Source: JAPUIN01 sp041580375
GTDB taxonomy: Bacteria > Acidobacteriota > Polarisedimenticolia > Gp22-AA2
DNA length: 32,055 nucleotides
Direction of reading: 5' to 3'
Assembly: GCA_041580375.1 (NCBI GenBank)
Contig: JBFGDZ010000016.1
Span: 1-32,055 of the forward strand
The position numbers and the translations under genes were made by a program. Positions 23,546 to 30,384 of this stretch are shown here, in pieces; the stretch's first letter is position 1; the number at the start of each line of letters is the position of its first letter. The notes beneath the pieces are model-generated. The model did no database searches. It saw only the letters and a list, made by a program, of their open reading frames with translations, and had not been told where the DNA came from.

Positions 23546-25624
23546 ATGCGTCGCGCGGCCCTGGCGGCGCTGACCGTTCTCGCGATGGCCGCGTCGGGGG
23601 CCCCGGAAGCCCCGTCCGCCGCCCCGCCCGCCCCGAGCCCCCCGATCCTCGAGCGATTGAGGGAATTCCTGACCTGGATCCATCCGGAGGGGGGTGAGTG
23701 CTCGAACATCGAGAATCTCAGGGGACTGGTCATCTGGGATGGTGGGGCGCACCTCGGGTACAGCGTCGGCTGCCCCGATCCCGGGCCCCTCGAGGCGGTG
23801 CTGCGGATCCGCGAGGGAGAGGGCGTCTGGCAGGTCGCCGGCGGATTCGAGGCGGCCTCCGGGGCGATCGAGCGCGAGCGCGGGTCTCCGCCAGGGCGCC
23901 CGGCCGAGGGCGAGTCTCCAGAGGGGACGCTCCGGCCCCCGCCGGGCAACGCGGAGGTGGTGGGGGCGGCCACCGCGCTCGATCTGCTGGTGCCGGCGAG
24001 CGTGATCGAGGGGAATCCTCCCGATCGCCCGGAGGAGTTCAGCCGGGCCCGCCTCGTCGGGCCGGTGCGGGTCGAGGTCCTCGTCGACGTTTCGCCGGAG
24101 GGCACGCCGCTTCGGGCACGGTCGTTGCGCGGCCCCGAGCCCGATCTGGGGACGCGGCGCTCCGCCATCGAGGCGGTGCTGAAGTGGCGCTTCCGCCCCG
24201 CGATGCTCGGACGCAGCGCGGTCCGTTCGTTCGTCGCCGTTCCCCTCAGCTTCGAGGGGCTCCCCGCGGAGTCGTCAAAGTGGATCCACCGCGCCCTGTA
24301 TCGCCTCGAGGGTCTCGCCGGGACCGATCGGGGCGCGCTGGAACGGGCGCTTCGGCGTGCGCGGCGCGGCGAGGATCTGTCGCGTGCGGGAGCGGCCGCG
24401 GGGAACGGCTGGTCGTCCGGATCCTTCGCGCCCGGCGATTGGGGGATCGTCCCCGCATCCGATCTTCCCCTCCCGGTCCGCCGGCTCGTGCACGCAGCGC
24501 CGGTGGGAACGCTCGCGGGACCGATCGAGGCGGACGGCGTTCACTACGCCGTCCGCAAGCGGGGCGAGATCTACTATGCGATCCGCGACGTCCGGAGCGA
24601 TGAGGTGTCCTACAAGATCGTGCATCAGAGCCGCGGTCCGGAGCATGACCGGCTCGTCCGGGCGATCGAGCGTGACGTCGAGCGTTACCTGAATGAGAGC
24701 CGGCGGGCTGCCTTCATCAACGAGGCGGCGCGGCTCATGGGGATCCGGCAGGAGCGGGTCGATCTCGGTCCGCTCGTCGTGCATACCGACGTGCTCGATC
24801 GGGACGAAGTCCAGCGGCTGGAGCAGGTCATCAACGCCGCGATCGGCGTGCACGAGGAGTTCTGGGCGCCGCTCGCTGCTCTGCGGCCCATCCGGCAGAC
24901 CGTGCACGTCTATGCCTTCAGGCGCAACGCCGATCACGATCGCGTGCGGAACCTCTGGAGAGACGGATTCCGCGCCGGCGGGGGCATCCCGGAGGACACC
25001 GGCGCCGACGCGGAAACGGAAGCCCCGGGCTGGAGCCGCGCGGGGGAGTACATCCCCGCCTCACGCATCCTCTCCATTCCGTGCGAGGAGATGGGCGGAC
25101 ATCTGCCGGTCCCGATCCTCATGCACGAGGCGATCCACATGCTCGACTTCGAGCGCGTCTATCCCGAGGGCGTCCAACCCGCTCCCTGGTTCGAGGAGGG
25201 ACTGGCCACCTACTACAGCTTCTCGCACATCGACAACCGCCTCCGCGTTCAGCCCGGCGTCGTCAGGCGCACCGGCCCGATCGAATCGGGCCGGATCCTG
25301 GTGCAGTTCGATCCGCGCGAGCAGCTGCGCAGGCATCTGCGTCGTGTCGAGGAGGAGGGGCCGGTCGGACTGCGCGAGCTCCTGGCGGCGGGCCCCGGGG
25401 ATCCGCTCTGGAGCGGCGGGCGTGCGGCCCGAGCCTACGGCGCGTCGTGGACCCTGGTCCACTTTCTCAGCCACGGGGAGGGAGGCCGATACCGGCCGCT
25501 CTTCCTGCAGTACGCGAGACGTGAGGCGGCCGGGGAAGGCGGGGTGGCGGCGTTCGAACGAATCTTCGGCGAGGACCTCACCGCCCTGGAGGCGGCGTGG
25601 CACGAGCACGAGAAGCGTCTGTAG
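23546..25624 (+). CDS. Exported TonB-C / parvulin-like / gluzincin (DUF1570-type) fusion protein
   Basis: Unnamed protein of 692 residues. The signal peptide is MRRAALAALTVLAMAASGAPEAPSA. Residues 30-145 are unrecognised. A TonB C-terminal domain is at about 155-237 (VRVEVLVDVSPEGTPLRARS, AIEAVLKWRFRPA, VAVPLSFEG). Residues 245-345 resemble a parvulin peptidyl-prolyl isomerase: IHRAL with His248, LRRARRGEDLSRAG, GSFAPGDWGIV, VGTLAGPIEADGVHYAVRKRGE with His333. The C-terminal part is a gluzincin-like metallopeptidase with HEAIHMLDF (His527, Glu528, His531) and WFEEGLATYYS (Glu551 the likely third ligand). Two ATGs are in frame; I choose the second because AGGAGG lies six bases upstream. It is divergent from a PDZ serine protease and convergent, nine bases apart, with a DsbA-like gene. 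Joint folding and degradation of envelope proteins is inference. Confidence 0.85.
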   Translation: MRRAALAALTVLAMAASGAPEAPSAAPPAPSPPILERLREFLTWIHPEGGECSNIENLRGLVIWDGGAHLGYSVGCPDPGPLEAVLRIREGEGVWQVAGGFEAASGAIERERGSPPGRPAEGESPEGTLRPPPGNAEVVGAATALDLLVPASVIEGNPPDRPEEFSRARLVGPVRVEVLVDVSPEGTPLRARSLRGPEPDLGTRRSAIEAVLKWRFRPAMLGRSAVRSFVAVPLSFEGLPAESSKWIHRALYRLEGLAGTDRGALERALRRARRGEDLSRAGAAAGNGWSSGSFAPGDWGIVPASDLPLPVRRLVHAAPVGTLAGPIEADGVHYAVRKRGEIYYAIRDVRSDEVSYKIVHQSRGPEHDRLVRAIERDVERYLNESRRAAFINEAARLMGIRQERVDLGPLVVHTDVLDRDEVQRLEQVINAAIGVHEEFWAPLAALRPIRQTVHVYAFRRNADHDRVRNLWRDGFRAGGGIPEDTGADAETEAPGWSRAGEYIPASRILSIPCEEMGGHLPVPILMHEAIHMLDFERVYPEGVQPAPWFEEGLATYYSFSHIDNRLRVQPGVVRRTGPIESGRILVQFDPREQLRRHLRRVEEEGPVGLRELLAAGPGDPLWSGGRAARAYGASWTLVHFLSHGEGGRYRPLFLQYARREAAGEGGVAAFERIFGEDLTALEAAWHEHEKRL

Positions 25625-25633
25625 GGACGGCCG

Positions 25634-26704
25634 TCAGTCGGCGGCCCGGCTCAATTCCTGGTCGATGATGGCGGAAAAGGCGTCGACCCCCTTGGCCCCC
25701 ACCATCATGATGCCGTTGATGAAGAAGGTCGGCGTGCCGGTCACGCCGTAGCGCTGGCCGTCGTTGAAGTCGTTCTGGACCTCGCTCGAGTACTTTCCCG
25801 AGTCCAGGCACTCCTTGAATCTCTCCGACTCGAGACCCAGGCCGGCCGCCGTCTCGACGAGCTGGGCGGTCTCGAGCTTCGACTGGTTCGCGAACATCGC
25901 GCGGTGCATCTCCCAGAACCTGCCCTGCTCCTCCGCGCACTCGGCGGCCTCGGATGCCTTCTGGGCGTTCTTGTGGAAACTGAGCGGATAGTCGCGGTAG
26001 ACGAGCCGGACGCTGTCCTTGTATTTCTCCATGACCGCGTCGATGGTCGCCTCCGCGCGGCTGCAGTAGGGGCACTGGTAGTCGGAGAACGCCACGATGG
26101 TCACCGGGGCGTCGGCCGGTCCGCGGAAGGCGTCGTCGTCGTGCGCGACGTCGACGCGCGGCGGCTCCAGGAGAACGCGGACCCCGTGCTTCTCGCGCAG
26201 CGACCGGATGTACGCGCGCTGCCGCTCTCCCAGCTCCCTCGATCGCAGAATGGAGATGATCTGGCCCTGGACCTGGTCCAGCGTCTGAGCGCCGTACCGG
26301 CCCCGGTTGCTGTTGTAGTAGGACTCGATCTCGGCGTCGCTCGGGTCGGGGACCGTCGCGGTCACCTCCTGCCTCAGCAGCTGCTCGCGGCTGACGCCGC
26401 GCGCGGCCGCCTCACGGTCGAGCAGCCGATCGCTGATCAGGTTTTCGAGGAAGGTGCTCCGGACCTCGTATTCCTGCTGGCGCACCTTCATGAGTCGGCC
26501 GGCCGCCAGCGCGTCGATCTCCGCGATGGTGATCGGCTCGTCGCCGACCAGCGCGGCCGCGGCGCCGGGAGCGGCGTGAAGGTGCGCGGATTCCTCGCGG
26601 TCGGCTTTCTTCTTCTTGGCCAGGGCCTCGGCCGGCCCGAATCCGGCCGCGAGGGCGGCGACGAGGGCCGCTGAGATCAGATTCGACGGAACGCGCCGGT
26701 GCAT
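25634..26704 (-). CDS. Exported DsbA-like thioredoxin-fold protein with SurA-type N-terminal domain
   Basis: Periplasmic disulfide oxidoreductase/isomerase candidate. A signal peptide (LISAALVAALAAGFGPAEALA) leads to a SurA/PpiC-like N-terminal chaperone region (about 50-180: ALVGDEPITIAEID, LENLISDRLLDREAAARGVS, DAEIESYYNSNRGRYG), then a thioredoxin fold with active site CPYC (211-214) in FSDYQCPYCSRAE and the cis-Pro in VTGTPTFFING. Cys256 and Cys299 in the helical insert could form a second pair. 356 residues. The ATG has GAGGAGG five bases upstream; upstream in-frame sequence is an extension through the metalloprotease gene in another phase. It has its own candidate promoter. No DsbB-like partner is in the window. 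Confidence 0.92.
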   Translation of the reverse strand: MHRRVPSNLISAALVAALAAGFGPAEALAKKKKADREESAHLHAAPGAAAALVGDEPITIAEIDALAAGRLMKVRQQEYEVRSTFLENLISDRLLDREAAARGVSREQLLRQEVTATVPDPSDAEIESYYNSNRGRYGAQTLDQVQGQIISILRSRELGERQRAYIRSLREKHGVRVLLEPPRVDVAHDDDAFRGPADAPVTIVAFSDYQCPYCSRAEATIDAVMEKYKDSVRLVYRDYPLSFHKNAQKASEAAECAEEQGRFWEMHRAMFANQSKLETAQLVETAAGLGLESERFKECLDSGKYSSEVQNDFNDGQRYGVTGTPTFFINGIMMVGAKGVDAFSAIIDQELSRAAD

Positions 26705-26742
26705 GGATCCTCCTCGACATCTCCTGGATGGGATGAACCCCG

Positions 26743-26771
26743 ATTCTACCGCCGCTTTTGCCGCGGGACAA
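26743..26771 (-). promoter_or_regulatory. Candidate promoter for the DsbA-like gene
   Basis: Minus strand: TTGTCC (26766-26771), 17 bases, TAGAAT (26743-26748); four and five of six matches. The leader is about 35 bases and ends in GAGGAGG. A weak GGGCG-7-CGCCC stem (26772-26788) just upstream may mark the end of the metalloprotease message. Confidence 0.55.
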
Positions 26772-26790
26772 GGGCGAAACGCGCGCCCCG

Positions 26791-29769
26791 TCAGCCCTGT
26801 GGGGCCGGGGCCGCCGGGATCATGCGCTCCAGACCGGCCTCCAGCGCCGCAACGATCCGCGCCCGGGTCTCGCGCAGGTGCTCCCGGGTGATCGTGTCGA
26901 GCCGGGCTCCCGCCGGCGGGAGGGGGCGATCCGGGCGCCCCAGGACCGTGTTGATCCCCCGCCGGATCTCCTCGAGGTCGGCGCGGGCCAGCGTGCGCGC
27001 GTCCTCCGGCGCGCCGGGGCCCAGGCGTAGCTGAAGCTCGATCAGCGTCTGCACGTGCTGGCGCTGGAGATTGCGGCGGAAGGAGTTGACGTTGCGCGCG
27101 CCGTCCAGCTCGCTCCAGATCGCCCCCCGCACTTCGCCGAACATCTCGGCCATCGTGAACGGCTCGGCGCCCCCGTGATAGCGCACCTCGAGATCGTTGA
27201 TCCGGGACAGCGTGAGCGGATGGTACAGGCGCATGAGGGGGAACGACTGGATCAGAAGCACCAGATCGTGAAGCGGCAGATCGTTGCGCTCGCGCGTCCA
27301 GGACGTCCCCTCCAGATCCTGGAGCCGCTCGACCGCCAGGCTGTTGATCAGGCTCGGGGAGAACCGGAAGGCGTCGGGGCCGAAGATCTCTCGCGTGAGG
27401 AAGTCGAGCGCGGCGCGCTGTTCCGCGGCCGTCACCGGAACGTAGGGGAGGCGGCCGTTCGGATCCCCGATGTGGTCGCGGTAATGGTTGATGCCGCCGA
27501 CGTACTTGGGGACGTTGAGGATCGGAGGAATGAACTCTCCGATCCCCTGTCCGAACACGAGCAGGCGCTTCTGGTAGCGCATGCCCGGCTCGTTGAAGTG
27601 GGTCTCGAGCTTGTCGAACAGCTCGCGGGCGATCGCGGTGCGGTTCCGGTAGTACGCCAGGATGTCGCCGCCCAGGTCCCACATGTTCGAGGTCGGATCG
27701 AAGCCGCGCGGGCTGCCGGTGAAGGTGTCCTCGTCGGTGGCGTAGGCGAGCGCCGGATCGGTCGCGCGGGACGCGATGCGCTCCAGCTCGGCCTGCTCCC
27801 CCTCGATCGACGGTGCGTCGATCGGCTTGTAGGCGTACTCGACGGCGAAGCGATCGTAGGGGCCGATGGTGGTCTGCCAGTACTGTCCCTGGGCCCGCCC
27901 CTCGGGTGCCAAGTTGACCGGTACGTAGTCCATGACTGAGCCGGTCAGACCGGTCCGCGTCGTCATGGCGGCGTTCTGGAGATCGTCGAGCGCGTGGATC
28001 TGGCTCGCCTTGAAATTGTGGCGGAAGCCCAGCGTGTGGCCGACCTCGTGCAGCGTCACGTGCACGATAAAGTCGTGAACGTATTGCTCGCGCGCCGCGT
28101 CGTCGAGGCCGCCCCGGGCCTCGAGCAGGTTCCAGCCGAGCCCCAGCTGGTGCGACAGTCCGAGCGCGTAATCGCAGGCGCCGGCGGCTGCGGGCAGGCC
28201 GGACCGCGAGGCGGCGCCGAGCGCGGGAAGCGGGGCGCTTCCCCCGGCGGCGTTGAGCAGGAGCGTCTCCAGCCGGTACGGGCCGAACAGACCGGTCCAG
28301 CCGCGCAGCGATTCATGGAGCCTCGCCACGTCGTCCCGCAGAGCGCCCGGCGGCAGCGGGAGCGCCACCGGCGACACCAGCTCGTCCACCTCGCGGCGGA
28401 CGTTGCGGATCATGTCGGCGCTGAACCGGATGTCGGCGTCGAAGATCTGACCCGTGAGCGGATGGATCCGCGACGGCCCCTGGGCGAATCCGGCGCGCGG
28501 GGCGACGATCCAGCGGAGCGTCGAGTAGCGCACGTCGGCCGCGTTCCACTCCGGATCGTCCGGCTGCGGCTTCGCCACCAAAGCGTTCCTGAACCCGATC
28601 GCCTCGAAGGCCGGGTTCCAGCCGATCACCCCCTGGCGCACCGCCTCGCGGTACTCCTCGGGGATCGAGTTCTCCAGGTAGAACACGATCGGCTCCTTCG
28701 GCTCGGACACGGCGGCCGCGGGGTCCTTCTTCTCGAGGTGCCAGCGCGTCACGTAACGCACGGTCGGATCGTCTGGCCGATCGTCGGTATAGTCCCCGAT
28801 TACGGCGAGGAAGTGCCCCACGCGATCGTCTCCCAGCCGGGGACGGAAGCCGGTGTCGGGCAGCTCCGCCAGCGAATAGTGGAAGCGGAACAGCATGGTC
28901 CTGGGATCGGCCGCGTAGAGGATCGGCTGGCGCACATCGGGCGTGACGGCGTGCAGCATCATCTCGAAATCGAGGTTCTTCGGAAACGATCGGATCGTCA
29001 CCAGGGAGCTGCCCTCCTTGTCGATCTGATAGGGCGACTGGAAGACGGCCTTCAGAAACGGGGCGAGGCCCTCGAGATCCCTGACGAACAGATCGCCCAT
29101 GTCGACGAGTACGCTCTTGCGCTCCGGATGGGGCTGGCTCAGGATCTTCGCCCGCCCGAGCATGGAATCGGGGGCGGCGACGGACGCGGGACCGTGCAGC
29201 GCCGAGCCCTCGGCCGCGCGGAACAGCAAATTCTTCTGGATCAGCTGGATCGTCTTGCCCGACCTGCGGAAGGAGACCGGGTACTCGCCCAGCATCATGG
29301 CCGGATAGATGAACGCCTGTCCGAGCCCCGATTCCAGCGTCGGGTTGAGCAGGTAGATGACGTCGAGCTGTTCCGGGCGGATCTCCAGGAGGTACTTCCC
29401 CTCCTCGTCCTTGGCATAGACGTTGAACAGCCCCTCGATCGCGCGGGCCTTCTTGATCAGCTTCTCGAAAGGCGGCTCCTTCGGCTTGTCCTCGTCCTTG
29501 CCGTCCTTCTTACCGTCCTTGCCGGCGTCCTTCCCGTCCTTCTCTTCATCCTTCTTCTTGCGCGCCTCGGCGCCGGCGCGGGTCGCGTCGCGCAGTGACG
29601 ACGGGGCGGTCGCCGTCGCGACGGAGGCGACGGGTTTCGATGCGATCGCCCCGTCCGGGCGATCGATCGGTGCCGTCGCGGCGTCCGCGGGCGCCGCCGG
29701 GGCGAGCAGGAGCGCCGCGGCCCCGAGCAGGACGGGAAACGTGCGGATTAAGGACGGTGATGAAATCAT
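26791..29769 (-). CDS. Large exported zinc-dependent metalloprotease (metzincin-like, DUF5117/DUF4953 type)
   Basis: Secreted or periplasmic protease of about 992 residues. The signal peptide (RTFPVLLGAAALLLAPAAPADA) precedes a low-complexity acidic/Lys spacer (about 69-100, KKKDEEKDGKDAGKDGKK). Residues 105-300 are the DUF5117-like beta domain. The catalytic helix is HEVGHTLGFRHNFKAS with His574, Glu575, His578 and His584, and SVMDY (611-615) supplies a Met-turn, giving the full HExxHxxGxxH...M pattern of metzincins. About 380 further residues, helix-rich, complete the family architecture. The ATG has GGAGG six bases upstream. Transcribed toward the DsbA-like gene with an 86-base gap. Substrate unknown; a lytic or nutrient-gathering role is the usual guess for such proteins. 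Confidence 0.92.
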   Translation of the reverse strand: MISSPSLIRTFPVLLGAAALLLAPAAPADAATAPIDRPDGAIASKPVASVATATAPSSLRDATRAGAEARKKKDEEKDGKDAGKDGKKDGKDEDKPKEPPFEKLIKKARAIEGLFNVYAKDEEGKYLLEIRPEQLDVIYLLNPTLESGLGQAFIYPAMMLGEYPVSFRRSGKTIQLIQKNLLFRAAEGSALHGPASVAAPDSMLGRAKILSQPHPERKSVLVDMGDLFVRDLEGLAPFLKAVFQSPYQIDKEGSSLVTIRSFPKNLDFEMMLHAVTPDVRQPILYAADPRTMLFRFHYSLAELPDTGFRPRLGDDRVGHFLAVIGDYTDDRPDDPTVRYVTRWHLEKKDPAAAVSEPKEPIVFYLENSIPEEYREAVRQGVIGWNPAFEAIGFRNALVAKPQPDDPEWNAADVRYSTLRWIVAPRAGFAQGPSRIHPLTGQIFDADIRFSADMIRNVRREVDELVSPVALPLPPGALRDDVARLHESLRGWTGLFGPYRLETLLLNAAGGSAPLPALGAASRSGLPAAAGACDYALGLSHQLGLGWNLLEARGGLDDAAREQYVHDFIVHVTLHEVGHTLGFRHNFKASQIHALDDLQNAAMTTRTGLTGSVMDYVPVNLAPEGRAQGQYWQTTIGPYDRFAVEYAYKPIDAPSIEGEQAELERIASRATDPALAYATDEDTFTGSPRGFDPTSNMWDLGGDILAYYRNRTAIARELFDKLETHFNEPGMRYQKRLLVFGQGIGEFIPPILNVPKYVGGINHYRDHIGDPNGRLPYVPVTAAEQRAALDFLTREIFGPDAFRFSPSLINSLAVERLQDLEGTSWTRERNDLPLHDLVLLIQSFPLMRLYHPLTLSRINDLEVRYHGGAEPFTMAEMFGEVRGAIWSELDGARNVNSFRRNLQRQHVQTLIELQLRLGPGAPEDARTLARADLEEIRRGINTVLGRPDRPLPPAGARLDTITREHLRETRARIVAALEAGLERMIPAAPAPQG

Positions 29770-29863
29770 GTCGGTCCTCCTGACGTGCTGAGGCCCCGGA
29801 GCGTGGGTGGTCCCGCCGCGGGGGGTCCGGCCGAGACTACGCAGATTGTCGACTTGGGGTTGC

Positions 29864-29896
29864 ATTCTACCCGAAGGGGGCGGTCCCGGCTACAAT
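29864..29896. promoter_or_regulatory. Candidate divergent -10 boxes before the metalloprotease and the nine-Cys protein
   Basis: On the minus strand TAGAAT (29864-29869) lies 94 bases before the metalloprotease ATG; on the plus strand TACAAT (29891-29896) lies 41 bases before the nine-Cys protein ATG. Neither has a good -35 at 16-18 bases, so both are weak. The rest of the 168-base gap shows nothing I can name. Confidence 0.35.
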
Positions 29897-29937
29897 AGAC
29901 CCACCCCAGGACCGACCCCTCAGGAGGTGCGTCCCCG

Positions 29938-30384
29938 ATGAAATACCGCCAGCCCGGCTATCGGGACAGCGAGTACAAGGAGGAGAGGGAGCACAAGCGC
30001 CAGGAGGATCGCGGACCCCGCGGCCCGCGCGGTCCGCGCGGGACCCCGCGCGAGGCGAGCCTGGTGCGGCGCTGCTTCCAGTGCGGCCACCAGGAGCCGG
30101 CCGCCGTCGGCGTCGAGAGGGACACCATCTGCCCCAACTGCCGCGCGGCGTCCCACTGCTGCCGCAACTGCGCCCACTTCGATCCCGGGGCGCGCTTCGA
30201 GTGCCGGCAACCGATCCCCGTCCGGGTCTCCTCGAAGACCGACGCGAACGATTGTGACCTGTTCAAGCCGGAGACGGTCCTCGACGCCACGGGCCGGCGG
30301 ATCGTCACCCCCGGCAGCGAGGCCGGGACCCGCGGCGGACCGGACGCGCGCGCCGCCTTCGACGCCCTCTTCAAGAAGAAGTAG
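29938..30384 (+). CDS. Nine-cysteine putative zinc-ribbon protein with collagen-like start
   Basis: I do not recognise a named family. A charged N-terminus (KEEREHKRQEDR) is followed by GPRGPRGPRGTPR and then Cys pairs: CFQCGH (46-51), CPNC (65-68), CCRNCAHFDPG (74-84), FECRQP (88-92) and NDCDLFKP (104-111). The spacing CxxC-15-CxxC, and a second cluster of Cys and His, imply two structural zinc sites. No signal or membrane segment, so cytoplasmic. GGAGG lies about ten bases before the ATG. The C-terminal Ala/Phe/Lys end (AFDALFKKK) overlaps the last 14 bases of the convergent permease gene. Regulator or RNA-binding roles are both possible. Confidence 0.8.
   Translation: MKYRQPGYRDSEYKEEREHKRQEDRGPRGPRGPRGTPREASLVRRCFQCGHQEPAAVGVERDTICPNCRAASHCCRNCAHFDPGARFECRQPIPVRVSSKTDANDCDLFKPETVLDATGRRIVTPGSEAGTRGGPDARAAFDALFKKK

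Noticed and set aside
21918..23573. A 551-codon plus-strand frame opposite the PDZ protease
   Set aside because: Antisense to a gene with an intact catalytic triad and signal peptide; the translation is charged low-complexity without motifs.
26705..27682. Upstream extension of the DsbA-like frame
   Set aside because: It crosses the metalloprotease gene out of phase; the ATG with GAGGAGG and a signal peptide directly after it is the real start.
27994..29598. A 534-codon plus-strand frame opposite the metalloprotease
   Set aside because: Antisense shadow; no Shine-Dalgarno, no domain.
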